This document shows positions 17,252-25,961 of a stretch of DNA of 64,000 nucleotides, in pieces. The stretch is from Pseudoalteromonas sp. MEBiC 03607. GTDB taxonomy: Bacteria; Pseudomonadota; Gammaproteobacteria; Enterobacterales; Alteromonadaceae. Below the pieces are notes generated by a model, which made no database searches, had not been told where the DNA came from, and saw only the letters and a program-made list of their open reading frames with translations. The stretch lies in assembly GCF_004792295.1 (NCBI RefSeq), contig NZ_SRRY01000001.1:1622501-1686500 (forward strand). Reading direction: 5' to 3'. The position numbers were made by a program, and so were the translations under genes. Within the stretch, counting starts at the first letter, position 1; every line of letters starts with the position of its first letter.

Positions 17252-18775
17252 TTGGAAACAGGAATGATAATTTCGTTAGCATTATACTTCATCGTAATGT
17301 TGGGAATAGGGCTATATGCCTATAAGCAATCAACAGATGATGTGTCAGGTTATATGCTAGGTGGACGTAACTTATCTCCAAGTGTTGCGGCGCTTTCAGC
17401 GGGTGCATCAGACATGAGTGGTTGGTTATTAATGGGCTTACCAGGTGCAATGTACTTATTTGGCCTAAGCAAGGTTTGGATTGCAATCGGTTTAGTGCTT
17501 GGTGCATGGGCTAACTACTTTTTAGTGGCACCTCGATTACGTGTTTACACCGAAAAAGCCAATGATTCGATAACTATCCCTGATTACTTTGCAAACCGTT
17601 TTGAAGATAATAAAAATATCTTACGTGTTATTTCTGCAGTCGTTATCATTGTATTCTTTACTCTATATACCTCATCAGGAGTTGTAGCGGGCGGCAAGCT
17701 GTTCGAAAATTCATTTAATATGAGTTATGAAATGGGCTTGTACATTACTACGGGTGTTGTTGTGCTTTACACCTTATTTGGTGGCTTTTTAGCAGTGAGC
17801 TTAACTGACTTCGTGCAAGGCTGTATCATGTTTATCTCGCTGTTAGCGGTGCCTATTGCAACCTACACTATGCTTGATCAACCATTTATGGATACGCTTG
17901 CAAATGCACGCTATGACTTATTATTAAGTTCTCCTAAAGAAACAGAAATACATGCACTTAACATGATGGACTGGTTCGCTGGTGGTTCAACAATTGCCAT
18001 TATTTCTGCAATGGCATGGGGCTTAGGCTATTTTGGTCAGCCACATATTATTGTTCGTTTCATGTCAGTTCGCTCTGTTAAAGATATGCCAACGATGCGT
18101 CGTGTAGGTATGTCGTGGATGACGCTTTCAGCTATTGGTGCCGTATTTACAGGCTTATTTGGCGCAGCGTACATGCTCGAAAATCAAATGCCAATCGATG
18201 ATAAAGAAACGATTTTCTTGGTGTTATCTGAGCTTATTTTCCATCCACTTATTGCGGGTTTCTTATTGGCTGCTATTTTAGCGGCAATCATGAGTACTAT
18301 CTCGTCGCAACTATTAGTATGTTCAAGTTCACTAACAGAAGATTTCTATAAGATTTACTTAAATCGTAGCGCTTCACAAAAAGAGCTAGTGTTAGTGGGT
18401 CGTATCAGCGTTATTTTGGTTGCTTTATTTGCTATTTATCTTGCGTATGACCGTGACAGCTCAATCCTTGATTTAGTAAGTAATGCATGGGCTGGTTTTG
18501 GTGCTGCATTTGGTCCGCTTGTGCTAATTAGTTTGTACTGGAAGCGCATGAACTTACAAGGAGCAATCAGTGGCATGGTTGTTGGTGCAGCAACAGTGTT
18601 GTTTTGGATTTACGCGCCAATCACTATTGACGGCCAAGCTCTAAGTGCAATCATCTATGAGATTGTCCCTGGCTTTATTTTATCAACGATAGCGATTGTT
18701 GTTGTAAGCCTTATGACAGCCGAGCCGAAAAAGGAAATTACAGACTTATTTGATGAGGTTGAATCATCACTGTAA
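17252..18775 (+). CDS. putP: Sodium/proline symporter PutP
   Basis: 507 aa from TTG 17252. I prefer this start because GGAGG (17242-17246) lies 5 bp before it; the TTG at 17240 would overlap that site, and ATG 17264 would be too far from it. Twelve to thirteen membrane segments and family motifs are present: MLGGRNLSPSVAALSAGASDMSGWLLMGLPGA, then the GWLGYFGQPH-like WGLGYFGQPHIIVRF. It is a Na+-coupled proline importer of the SSS family at the inner membrane. It stands alone (no putA here), ending at a strong terminator. Confidence 0.94.
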   Translation: METGMIISLALYFIVMLGIGLYAYKQSTDDVSGYMLGGRNLSPSVAALSAGASDMSGWLLMGLPGAMYLFGLSKVWIAIGLVLGAWANYFLVAPRLRVYTEKANDSITIPDYFANRFEDNKNILRVISAVVIIVFFTLYTSSGVVAGGKLFENSFNMSYEMGLYITTGVVVLYTLFGGFLAVSLTDFVQGCIMFISLLAVPIATYTMLDQPFMDTLANARYDLLLSSPKETEIHALNMMDWFAGGSTIAIISAMAWGLGYFGQPHIIVRFMSVRSVKDMPTMRRVGMSWMTLSAIGAVFTGLFGAAYMLENQMPIDDKETIFLVLSELIFHPLIAGFLLAAILAAIMSTISSQLLVCSSSLTEDFYKIYLNRSASQKELVLVGRISVILVALFAIYLAYDRDSSILDLVSNAWAGFGAAFGPLVLISLYWKRMNLQGAISGMVVGAATVLFWIYAPITIDGQALSAIIYEIVPGFILSTIAIVVVSLMTAEPKKEITDLFDEVESSL

Positions 18776-18790
18776 TTTTTGATTAAACAC

Positions 18791-18820
18791 AAAAAAGGGC
18801 AACAGATGTTGCCCTTTTTT
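18791..18820. terminator. Bidirectional terminator between putP and yebG
   Basis: AAAAAAGGGCAAC pairs with GTTGCCCTTTTTT around AGAT. Both convergent genes can end here. Confidence 0.92.
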
Positions 18821-18837
18821 AATTTTAAAGCGAATGG

Positions 18838-19140
18838 TTAGCTTGCAGCTTTCTCTTTTATATCTGCAACGTTATCGTCTGACTTTGCTTTTTTAGGCTT
18901 AGCAGGTGCTTCTTTTGCACCTTTGAGTACAGCCATAAATTGGTCTTTTTCTTTTGCCATTTCAAGCGCCAGTGACTCAATTTGTTGCTCGCTTAATGGT
19001 ACATCAACTTTTTCAAGCATTAGTTCCAATGACTCAGCAATGTCGAGCATTTTGTCATACGCATCAGCTTCTTTTTTAGTAGTAAACGTCATGCGCTCGA
19101 CTCCGTTTCTTTCTACAACATATTTAACAACAACAGCCAT
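18838..19140 (-). CDS. yebG: SOS-induced YebG family protein
   Basis: 100 aa from ATG 19140, which has a strong ribosome site (AGGAGA). A longer frame exists up to 19272, but it would contain the LexA box, so the short start is correct. The N-terminus follows E. coli YebG closely (MAVVVKYVVERNGVERMTFTTKKEADAYDKML by eye). The C-terminal tail is Lys/Ala-rich and variable. YebG is a small DNA-damage-induced protein of unknown biochemical role. It is monocistronic. Confidence 0.93.
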   Translation of the reverse strand: MAVVVKYVVERNGVERMTFTTKKEADAYDKMLDIAESLELMLEKVDVPLSEQQIESLALEMAKEKDQFMAVLKGAKEAPAKPKKAKSDDNVADIKEKAAS

Positions 19141-19193
19141 GATCTCTCCTGCATTTAAGCGTGGCATTTGTAGCGTAAAATCGCCATCTTGAT

Positions 19194-19213
19194 TACTGTT
19201 TTTATATACAGTA
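19194..19213 (-). promoter_or_regulatory. LexA box (SOS operator) of yebG
   Basis: TACTGTTTTTATATACAGTA is a 20-bp match to the gammaproteobacterial SOS box, with CTG-N10-CAG and symmetric TA flanks. It lies 53 bp before the yebG ATG, where LexA repression is expected. yebG is an SOS gene in E. coli, so gene and site agree. Confidence 0.93.
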
Positions 19214-19427
19214 ATGTGTTGTGGCATTATTTGCAAGTAGCAACTTACATTTTTCTTTCTATCATTTGACAAAGAAAGCGAAATTAGCTTAATTTAAATT
19301 GTTACCTAAAATCTATCCAAGCATCGGAAAACTGCTAGGCCTATAATTTTAAGAACACAAGCGATGGAGCGAGTGTTTGGTAACAAAGGAAATTAGTTGT
19401 CCAAGTAAGGACATCATGGAGGAAAAT

Positions 19428-19721
19428 ATGAAATTATTATCAAGTCTATTGTTAGCTTCAAGCCTTGCGCTTTTGCCCGCCACAGCTGCACTTGCAGCGA
19501 AACCTGTTGATGTTGCAGATGTTAAGCTACAAAAAGTAAGTTTGAATAAAGCCACGTTAGAGCAGCTTACTCAATTACCAGGTATTGGTGAAGCAAAGGC
19601 CAAAGCAATTATTGAATATCGTAAGAGCCAAGGTAACTTTAAAACTGTCGAACAGCTAAAAGAGGTTAAGGGGATTGGTGAGAAACTCTACCAAAAATTA
19701 AAGGGACAAATTACGCTTTAA
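19428..19721 (+). CDS. ComEA-family helix-hairpin-helix protein (YbaV-like)
   Basis: 97 aa from ATG 19428, preceded by GGAGGA. A signal peptide (about 1-24, ending ALAA) is followed by a helix-hairpin-helix pair: [24 protein letters not shown] and [22 protein letters not shown]. It is a periplasmic DNA-binding protein of the ComEA type; in competent bacteria ComEA pulls incoming DNA across the outer membrane. Whether this copy works in uptake is not shown by its surroundings. Two GIG hairpins are intact. Confidence 0.9.
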   Translation: MKLLSSLLLASSLALLPATAALAAKPVDVADVKLQKVSLNKATLEQLTQLPGIGEAKAKAIIEYRKSQGNFKTVEQLKEVKGIGEKLYQKLKGQITL

Positions 19722-19734
19722 AAAGCCACTCTGT

Positions 19735-19760
19735 CAAACAGGGCCTAACAGCCCTGTTTG
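19735..19760 (+). terminator. Terminator-like hairpin after the ComEA gene
   Basis: CAAACAGGGC pairs with GCCCTGTTTG. The following T-tract is interrupted (TATTCTTT). It overlaps the 3' end of the convergent small membrane protein gene. Confidence 0.55.
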
Positions 19761-20047
19761 TATTCTTTAATAGCGGTTTGCAGATGTGGCAATGCAAATA
19801 TATTTTCGAGTGGTGTGGTTAAAAGCGGATAGCTTACCCCCGCTAACAGTAACCAGGGCAGAAGCATCCATCCTTCAAAATACGCGAGCCCTAAAAATAG
19901 TGGTGCCAAAAAAGCAAGTTTACAGACAGATAAAGTGATTTTGTGCATAGGGCTCAAATGGCTAAGTGCAAGGGCAATGATTTGCTGGCGCTGCCTCACT
20001 TTAAAGACCTTTAATTCAGGTATTTGACTGGTAAAAAAATATATCAT
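19745..20047 (-). CDS. Small membrane protein, unknown function (DUF6170-like)
   Basis: 100 aa from ATG 20047, which overlaps the dsbB stop in TAATG; a start 18 bp upstream is possible but would overlap more. It has two adjacent hydrophobic helices (about 41-75, CKLAFLAPLFLGLAYF then LLPWLLLAGVSYPLL) between polar ends. The N-terminus MIYFFTSQIPELKVF and the RQRQQIIALAL helix suggest a conserved Alteromonadales family. It is translationally coupled to dsbB. I cannot assign a role. Confidence 0.75.
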   Translation of the reverse strand: MIYFFTSQIPELKVFKVRQRQQIIALALSHLSPMHKITLSVCKLAFLAPLFLGLAYFEGWMLLPWLLLAGVSYPLLTTPLENIFALPHLQTAIKEYKQGC

Positions 20048-20565
20048 TACAGTGACTTTTTGCATACAAGGCGGCTAATTATAACCACTAAAAATACGAC
20101 AGAGAACGCAGCGAAGATCACTTCCATCCAAGCTGGCATACTCAGCGATGCAAACTGCCAATCTATATTGCCGCAATCACCAGTAGCAGCAAAGAAACTT
20201 GGGATCCACTCATGAAGAGGCATAAAGCTTGGAAAGTTTGGTTCAAAAGCACAGCTGAATGCAAAAGGATCAGTGTTGTTCTGCATTGCAATGTGTTCTT
20301 TGGCGATAAAATAACCCCAAATTGCTGATATACCCCAACTGACAAATGCTAATACTCTACATACCATCGCCTGCGGGTTAATCGCACCTATAACACCTGC
20401 AGCAAGTAAGCCTAATACTGCTGTACGTTGATAAATACACATGATGCATGGCTCAAGACCCATATTGTATTGAAAAAACAATGCGGTGATTTCAAATGCT
20501 AAGGATATCACGGCTAATAATAGCCAAGGTGTTCTTTTAGTTGCTAATTCTGCTAACCAATTCAT
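20047..20565 (-). CDS. dsbB: Disulfide bond formation protein DsbB
   Basis: 172 aa, four membrane helices. The first redox pair is CIMC in GLEPCIMCIYQR and the second pair lies in the periplasmic loop (FSCAFEP ... TGDCGNIDW). Arg after the CXXC pair (IYQR) is the quinone-site Arg of the family. DsbB reoxidises DsbA, passing electrons to quinone. It precedes and is coupled to the small membrane protein gene. Confidence 0.96.
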   Translation of the reverse strand: MNWLAELATKRTPWLLLAVISLAFEITALFFQYNMGLEPCIMCIYQRTAVLGLLAAGVIGAINPQAMVCRVLAFVSWGISAIWGYFIAKEHIAMQNNTDPFAFSCAFEPNFPSFMPLHEWIPSFFAATGDCGNIDWQFASLSMPAWMEVIFAAFSVVFLVVIISRLVCKKSL

Positions 20566-20645
20566 GTATGTTCCATTTTAAAAATGTTTTCAAGATTATG
20601 CTTACACTGGGAAGGGTGTGCAAGTCTCTGCGATAAAATTAAACA

Positions 20646-20668
20646 AAAAGGAGCCTGTTGGCTCCTTT
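20646..20668 (-). terminator. Terminator of pheA
   Basis: On the minus strand, AAAGGAGCC pairs with GGCTCCTTTTT around AACA and is followed by T's. It lies 25 bp past the pheA stop. Confidence 0.85.
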
Positions 20669-20692
20669 ATTTAACTAATAGAATAAGGTGGA

Positions 20693-21844
20693 TTAAACGC
20701 TTACTGCTTGTAATGATTCACTTTGATAACAGCCTAATACACGGGTGTACTGGGTGTGTTCTTTTAGCTCTTCGAGCGCTTGTTTAACATGTAAGTCATC
20801 AAGGTTCGCTTCAAGGTCGACATAAAACACTTCTTCCCATGGGTTACCAGGTACAGGGCGAGATTCAAGCTTTACTAGATTGATCTGATGATGTTTAAAA
20901 ATCATCAGTGCATCTGCCAAAGAACCGGCTTGTTGTTTTGTAGCCATAATTAAACTGGTTTTGGTCGGAATTTGCTTTGAAACTTGTAGCGGCTTACGTG
21001 CTACAACGATAAAGCGGCTATGATTTTCACTTTGGTTAGCAAGACCTGACTTAACAACCTCTAGGCCAACATTTTTACCGGCTTGTGCTGAACCAATTGC
21101 GGCACTGTTAGGTGTTTCAACAGCTGATTTTAAGGCGTGATAGGTTGAGTCGCAGGTTTCATGCTGAATATCTCCCAAACCTTGGATAAAGCGGCTGCAT
21201 TGAGCAAAAGGCTGAGGATGAGCAAACACTTTGTTGATGTGAGAAAGCTCTGTGCCAGGCATCGCTAATAGGCAATGTTCAACACTGTGTGTCACTTCAC
21301 CGACAATGGATACTTGCGCATGTTGTAATAAATCAAACACCTCATTAATACTGCCAGAGCTGGTATTTTCAATAGGCAATAAGCCAAAGTCTGCCTGACC
21401 ACTTTCTACTTTACCTGTGATTTGATCAAAACTAGTACAGCCCATTTCAATTACTTTACCTGGGCGACGGCTAAAATATTTATGGCAAGCTAGTTGGCTA
21501 TATGAGCCTTGTCCACCTAAGTATGCTACGCGGTGTGTTTCGCTCATTGCTTCAGGGTTGAGGTTCTTTTGCAACATGGCTTGCTGATTTAAAACTGAGT
21601 CTTCAAGAATGGTCTGAAAGACATTGTTTATGTAGTAGGCGTCTAGGCCAAGTGATTTACCATAGCTTATTAGCTTTTCGAGCAACGCTTGCTCACGTGC
21701 TTCATCTCGTATTGGTTTATTGTTAGCAATTTTATACTCAACAACGCTATGGCTTATTCGGCGTCTTTTGGCCAGTAAGACTAATAAATCTGAATCAATT
21801 TCATTGATATCGTGTCGTAATGCATTTAATACATCATTGCTCAT
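20693..21844 (-). CDS. pheA: Bifunctional chorismate mutase / prephenate dehydratase PheA
   Basis: 383 aa from ATG 21844, chosen for its AGGAAA ribosome site and the normal N-terminus; an upstream start at 21892 would run through the attenuator hairpin. Residues 1-90 are an AroQ chorismate mutase (LRHDINEIDSDLLVLLAKRR), about 105-282 the prephenate dehydratase (VAYLGGQGSYS; NHSRFIV, a Ser in place of the usual Thr of the TRF motif), and about 295-375 the regulatory ACT domain (ESRP at 327-330). It makes phenylpyruvate from chorismate and is normally inhibited by phenylalanine. Expression is controlled by the pheL attenuator. Confidence 0.96.
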   Translation of the reverse strand: MSNDVLNALRHDINEIDSDLLVLLAKRRRISHSVVEYKIANNKPIRDEAREQALLEKLISYGKSLGLDAYYINNVFQTILEDSVLNQQAMLQKNLNPEAMSETHRVAYLGGQGSYSQLACHKYFSRRPGKVIEMGCTSFDQITGKVESGQADFGLLPIENTSSGSINEVFDLLQHAQVSIVGEVTHSVEHCLLAMPGTELSHINKVFAHPQPFAQCSRFIQGLGDIQHETCDSTYHALKSAVETPNSAAIGSAQAGKNVGLEVVKSGLANQSENHSRFIVVARKPLQVSKQIPTKTSLIMATKQQAGSLADALMIFKHHQINLVKLESRPVPGNPWEEVFYVDLEANLDDLHVKQALEELKEHTQYTRVLGCYQSESLQAVSV

Positions 21845-21880
21845 GTTGGTTTCCTCATTCCAAAACAGTGCACAAACAAA

Positions 21881-21904
21881 AAAGCCTCCCAAGAGGGAGG
21901 CTTT
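21881..21904 (-). terminator. Attenuator terminator of pheA
   Basis: On the minus strand AAAGCCTCCC pairs with GGGAGGCTTT around TCTT and runs into TTTTTG. The segment GGAGGCTT at 21944-21937, just after the pheL stop, is complementary to the 5' arm of this hairpin and can form the antiterminator when the ribosome stalls at the Phe codons. Confidence 0.92.
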
Positions 21905-21945
21905 AGCTATTCGGTGAATTTATCTCGCAAACAGTTAAGCCTCCT

Positions 21946-21999
21946 CTATCTAAAGAAGCTAAAAAACGAAAAACGTGTGCGAGAGATAATTTTATTCAT
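21946..21999 (-). CDS. pheL: Phenylalanine leader peptide PheL
   Basis: A 17-residue frame reads MNKIISRTRFSFFSFFR and stops at TAG (21948-21946). Five of its last eight residues are Phe, arranged F-S-F-F-S-F-F. It lies before the attenuator hairpin of pheA. Scarce charged tRNA-Phe stalls the ribosome on the Phe codons, lets the antiterminator form and allows pheA transcription. This is the standard amino acid attenuation design, seen directly here. Confidence 0.95.
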   Translation of the reverse strand: MNKIISRTRFSFFSFFR

Positions 22000-22005
22000 T
22001 GCTTT

Positions 22006-22034
22006 AATGTAAAAACACTTGTACACAAAGTCAA
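22006..22034 (-). promoter_or_regulatory. Possible pheL-pheA promoter
   Basis: TTGACT (22034-22029) and TACATT (22011-22006) are 17 bp apart on the minus strand. Sequence match is good, but the start of transcription would fall almost on the pheL ATG, making the leader leaderless, so the true promoter may lie further upstream. Confidence 0.35.
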
Positions 22035-22176
22035 CTGCATATCGCAGTAATTTATAAATGAGTACACTGATTAGGAAAATTCATTAATCTTCATAAAAAA
22101 TTTATAAATATAAAAATGAATCTGGTATATTTGTTTTTGCATAATAAATAATAACAATTATTAATAAGGTAGTCCT

Positions 22177-25176
22177 GTGGTGTATCGACGACCGCCATCA
22201 CGGTTTGGTGTGAATTCATTAAGTATGAAATTGTCGCTGCTGATCTCTGCGATTTGTTTAATTGCGGGTATTTGTGCAGCGGCTTTAATGCTCAAATCCG
22301 AAGAGAAGCAACTCGTGTTTGAAGAGCATGATCTCTTAAAGCACTCAAGTGAACGCTTAACAAAGCAGTTTAATCATTTAATCAACACTAAAATTAATAT
22401 TGCGGAACAGGCTAATTCTGTTGTTAGTAGCCAGTTGCTACAAAGCGACTCTCATTTGCAAAGTAATTTTAACTCAGAAATTAAATTTGCTGTAGACGGC
22501 AGTATTCGTAGCACTTCTGCTGATGGGTTATCAGCTGCATTTATACCACAAGAAAATTACTCACCGTTTTACAAACAATTAATTAATGATTCCGAGTCAT
22601 TATGGAAAATTGTTTCACCTACCTTAATCCAAGACTTTTTCAATTTCTATCTGATCACAAAAGACAATTTTATTCGTATTGCGCCGCCTAACTGGGCGCT
22701 AAATGTTCCGGGCGATTTTAATTTTACGACTGGTAAAACCTTTAACTACGCTAAAGAAGCTACCAACCCAAGTCGTGAAGCTGTTTGGTCAAATGTTTAT
22801 TACGATAATATATGGCACAAATGGGTTGTGAGTGTGCTCGTTCCTATTTATCGTGGAAATGAGTTTTTTGGTGTAACAGGAAGTGATATTGCACTTGAAA
22901 CACTGCTTTCTCAATTACCGATTGGCGATCGCGAACAAAACCTATTTGTTTTTGATGCGAATGGTCAATTATTGGCGCACCCTGATTTAGATAAGAAAAC
23001 ATTAGAAAAATACGGGCGTGAGGGGAAAAAATTAGCGACTCAAGATTTTGTGAATGCTGACTTGCAAAAGCTAGTCTCTGAAACCATTCGTCTTAGGTTG
23101 CCTGAGTCGGCAAATTCATTTGTACAAGATGGTGAAACTCACATTATCAATATCCGCAAAGTTGAACAGCTCGACTGGTATATTGGTATTTATAAAAAGC
23201 GTTCATCGGCATTATCTGCGTTAGAAGAGCTGAAAGTTAAATTTTTTGGCTTATTTATTTTGTACGCTATTTTAGTTGCACTGTTACTTCATCAAGCACT
23301 TTATCAATTAGTGTTACGCCGTATTCACTCTTTGGTTAATGCTGTGGTGAGCTTTGGTAAAGGGCAATTGCAAACAGAGTTTCCCAAAGAAAATAAAGAT
23401 GAAATCGGTACCTTGAATGGTTCTTTCAGAGATATGGCCGTTGAGATCCGTAAATTGATAGATGGTTTAAATCAGCGTATCAGTGAAAAGGAAATTGCAG
23501 AAAAAGCGGCAAATCGATTATCTAAGGCTGTTGCATTCTCCGGAACGGGGGTGGTCATTACAGATGAAGAGTTTGAAGTAAAATACGTCAACCCAAAAAT
23601 GGTTGAGATGACAGGCTTTGAAGAACGTCACTTTATAGGCTCTCCTTTACTGAGCATTATTTCACAAGAGATGGCAATATTAGTTGATGATATTGATATT
23701 GACCTGCGAAGCCGAAATTATTGGCGCGGTGATACCTTATTACAAGCAAATGATCGTCAATCTGTTTGGGTTTCTTTAAGTATTTCGCCAATTCGTGAAG
23801 ACAGTGGTGAGATAACCAGTTACGTGGCATCAGCTCAAGATATTTCTTTTGTAAAAGAAAGCCAACGTAAGATGGAGCAACTTGCTTATTTTGATACCTT
23901 AACGGGGCTTGCAAACCGTACTTTCTTTAGAATGCAATTGCGTAAGTCAATGGCCTTAGCAGAGCGTGGTCATTATGCCTTTGCTTTGTTCTATTTTGAT
24001 TTAGATGAATTCAAGCGTATCAATGATACGTTAGGCCATGATGCAGGTGACCAATTACTGGTTGAAGTAGCCAATCGCTTGAAAAAACGTTTACGCACAG
24101 AAGATACCATTGCCCGTTTAGGCGGTGATGAGTTTGCGGTTTTACTTAGTGGTATTGAGCATCAAACTCATGCGACAGAAGTTGCTAATACCATTCAACG
24201 TACGCTTAATGAGCCAATTAAGTTAGGTAACAATGAAGTGATCATTAGTGCCAGTATTGGTATTACAATGGCACCATTTGATAGCCAAGAAGAAGACCAA
24301 TTACTCAAACATGCTGATCTTGCAATGTATGAAGCGAAAGCAAAGGGACGAAACACCTATCACTTCTATAGCCAAGAATTAAATGCTGCTGCGAATGAAC
24401 GATTATTCATTGAAAATGAGTTACGTACAGGTATTCGTGAAGGCCAATTCAGAGTGTACTACCAACCTCAAGTTGATTGTCGTAACAACCAAGTTGTTGG
24501 GTACGAAGCGCTGATACGTTGGTTCCATCCGGAAGAGGGAATGATCCCACCGACAAAATTTATTCCTATTGCTGAAGCAACTGGATTAATTGTTGAGTTA
24601 GGAGCCTGGATTTTAAAAGAAGCCTGTGAGTTTGCAGCTCGATTAGCAGATCAGAATTTAAAAAATAATATCTCGATTAACTTATCTGCTCGACAGTTTA
24701 AAGATGCCAACCTAGTATCGACGCTTGATAACATTATTAAGCAAACCGGTGTGGAGCCAAAGCGACTGCACTTAGAGCTCACAGAAAGTATGCTGATGGG
24801 GCATGTAGAAGCTGCTATCTTGCAACTACATCAACTGAAAGCATTGGGCGTGTCGATTTCGATTGACGATTTTGGTACAGGCTATTCATCATTAAGTTAT
24901 TTGAAGCGTTTCCCGGTTGATATTTTGAAAGTTGACCGCTCGTTTGTTAAAGATATTCCTGAGGATAGCAACGACATGGAAATCACGGCTGCAATTATCG
25001 CGATGGCGCAAAAGCTTAAACTAAACGTGGTTGCTGAAGGGGTTGAAACGATTGAGCAAATAGAATTTTTGCAAAATAACAATTGTTATATTGTGCAGGG
25101 CTTCTATTACAGTAAACCAGTCCCAGAAGATGAGTTACCAGCACTTTATGAGCACCTAAGCTCAATGAAGTCATAA
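22177..25176 (+). CDS. Membrane c-di-GMP protein: Cache sensor, HAMP, PAS, GGDEF, EAL
   Basis: 999 aa from GTG 22177; GTG 22180 or ATG 22225 are also possible starts. Membrane segment about 19-40, a periplasmic Cache-type sensor (about 45-335, FTTGKTFNYAKEA and GVTGSDIALETLLSQL), second membrane segment about 350-370, HAMP about 375-428, PAS about 447-560, GGDEF about 568-725 with intact GGDEF at 649-653, EAL about 745-990 with intact EALIR (Glu777) and DDFGTGYSSLSYLKRFP. Both catalytic motifs are intact, so it could make or degrade c-di-GMP; which activity prevails is not visible. It is monocistronic. Confidence 0.93.
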   Translation: MVYRRPPSRFGVNSLSMKLSLLISAICLIAGICAAALMLKSEEKQLVFEEHDLLKHSSERLTKQFNHLINTKINIAEQANSVVSSQLLQSDSHLQSNFNSEIKFAVDGSIRSTSADGLSAAFIPQENYSPFYKQLINDSESLWKIVSPTLIQDFFNFYLITKDNFIRIAPPNWALNVPGDFNFTTGKTFNYAKEATNPSREAVWSNVYYDNIWHKWVVSVLVPIYRGNEFFGVTGSDIALETLLSQLPIGDREQNLFVFDANGQLLAHPDLDKKTLEKYGREGKKLATQDFVNADLQKLVSETIRLRLPESANSFVQDGETHIINIRKVEQLDWYIGIYKKRSSALSALEELKVKFFGLFILYAILVALLLHQALYQLVLRRIHSLVNAVVSFGKGQLQTEFPKENKDEIGTLNGSFRDMAVEIRKLIDGLNQRISEKEIAEKAANRLSKAVAFSGTGVVITDEEFEVKYVNPKMVEMTGFEERHFIGSPLLSIISQEMAILVDDIDIDLRSRNYWRGDTLLQANDRQSVWVSLSISPIREDSGEITSYVASAQDISFVKESQRKMEQLAYFDTLTGLANRTFFRMQLRKSMALAERGHYAFALFYFDLDEFKRINDTLGHDAGDQLLVEVANRLKKRLRTEDTIARLGGDEFAVLLSGIEHQTHATEVANTIQRTLNEPIKLGNNEVIISASIGITMAPFDSQEEDQLLKHADLAMYEAKAKGRNTYHFYSQELNAAANERLFIENELRTGIREGQFRVYYQPQVDCRNNQVVGYEALIRWFHPEEGMIPPTKFIPIAEATGLIVELGAWILKEACEFAARLADQNLKNNISINLSARQFKDANLVSTLDNIIKQTGVEPKRLHLELTESMLMGHVEAAILQLHQLKALGVSISIDDFGTGYSSLSYLKRFPVDILKVDRSFVKDIPEDSNDMEITAAIIAMAQKLKLNVVAEGVETIEQIEFLQNNNCYIVQGFYYSKPVPEDELPALYEHLSSMKS

Positions 25177-25182
25177 TGAGTG

Positions 25183-25202
25183 AGGGGGCTGACTAGCCCC
25201 CT
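25183..25202. terminator. Hairpin between GGDEF-EAL gene and convergent yciH
   Basis: AGGGGGCT pairs with AGCCCCCT around GACT. It overlaps the yciH stop; the following tract is only partly T-rich, so it may be a modest terminator. Confidence 0.6.
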
Positions 25203-25522
25203 GCAATTTTTACTTTAAATTTAAGCCCTTCGAGAATAGCTTTGAGTTTTTCTCTGTCGTCACCTTGCACCTCGATGATGCCTTCTTTAACGGCGCCACC
25301 TTGACCCATTTTACTTTTAATGGTTTTAGCCAGCTTTTTTAAGTCATGTTGCTCACTGTCAATACCAACAACTAGCATGACGCCTTTGCCTTTGCGGCCT
25401 TTTGTTTGACGCTCAATACGTAAAAAGCCATCTTTAAACGTTTTGCTTTGGGTTGGCTTTGTTTCTTTAGGTTGTTCAATACGGCCAGTCGCTGTTGAAT
25501 AAACTAGATTATTGTCGCTCAT
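25193..25522 (-). CDS. yciH: SUI1/eIF1-like translation factor YciH
   Basis: 109 aa from ATG 25522; the frame extends upstream but MSDNNLVYSTATGRI is the usual family N-terminus. The SUI1 core is visible: DGFLRIERQTKGRKGKGVMLVVGI, then KKLAKTIKSKMGQGGAVKEGIIEVQGDDREKL as the C-terminal half. Bacterial YciH resembles eukaryotic eIF1 and has been linked to start-site stringency or stress translation; its role is not settled. It is monocistronic and convergent with the GGDEF-EAL gene. Confidence 0.93.
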   Translation of the reverse strand: MSDNNLVYSTATGRIEQPKETKPTQSKTFKDGFLRIERQTKGRKGKGVMLVVGIDSEQHDLKKLAKTIKSKMGQGGAVKEGIIEVQGDDREKLKAILEGLKFKVKIAGG

Positions 25523-25655
25523 AGTGGATCTCATTGTGAAAGCTTGCCCAAATAATAACAAATTTCATTCTAAGTGTTTTAATTTTTGGCTTATTTCTTT
25601 TAAGCAGTTATATTTAGATAATTCTGAGGAAGGAATTGTTTGTTAGGAGTTTATT

Positions 25656-25961
25656 ATGAGTTTAACGTGCAGTACATCTGCAGATGGCGAAATTTTAACC
25701 GTTCAGATCAAAGGAAAGTTTGATTTTAATCTAGTGCAAACTTTTCGTCAGGCTTATGCTGACTTAAACGATAATATTAACAAAGTTGTTATTGACCTAA
25801 GAGAAACAGACTATATGGATAGCTCTGCACTAGGTATGCTGCTTAACATGAAAAAAAACCTTTCTGGTAAGGTCGACACAATTCAAATCAGTAACTGTCA
25901 GCCACAGCTAAAGAAAATTCTGCAAATTTCTCGTTTTGACAAAAAGTTTGATATTGATTGA
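25656..25961 (+). CDS. STAS-domain anti-anti-sigma factor (CrsA/HsbA-like)
   Basis: 101 aa, a single STAS domain. The phosphorylation loop is DYMDSSALGMLL (Ser56/Ser57). By family knowledge, dephosphorylated STAS proteins bind a serine kinase/anti-sigma factor and free its target. The next gene encodes a receiver-phosphatase-kinase protein and overlaps this stop in TGATG. The pair matches the Shewanella CrsA-CrsR partner switch that controls RpoS; assignment to that system is by architecture only. Confidence 0.9.
   Translation: MSLTCSTSADGEILTVQIKGKFDFNLVQTFRQAYADLNDNINKVVIDLRETDYMDSSALGMLLNMKKNLSGKVDTIQISNCQPQLKKILQISRFDKKFDID

Noticed and set aside
19141..19272. Longer N-terminus for YebG
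   Set aside because: It would place the LexA box inside the coding region; the short start has a strong ribosome site and matches the family start.
21845..21892. Longer N-terminus for PheA
   Set aside because: The extension reads through the attenuator hairpin and has no family similarity.
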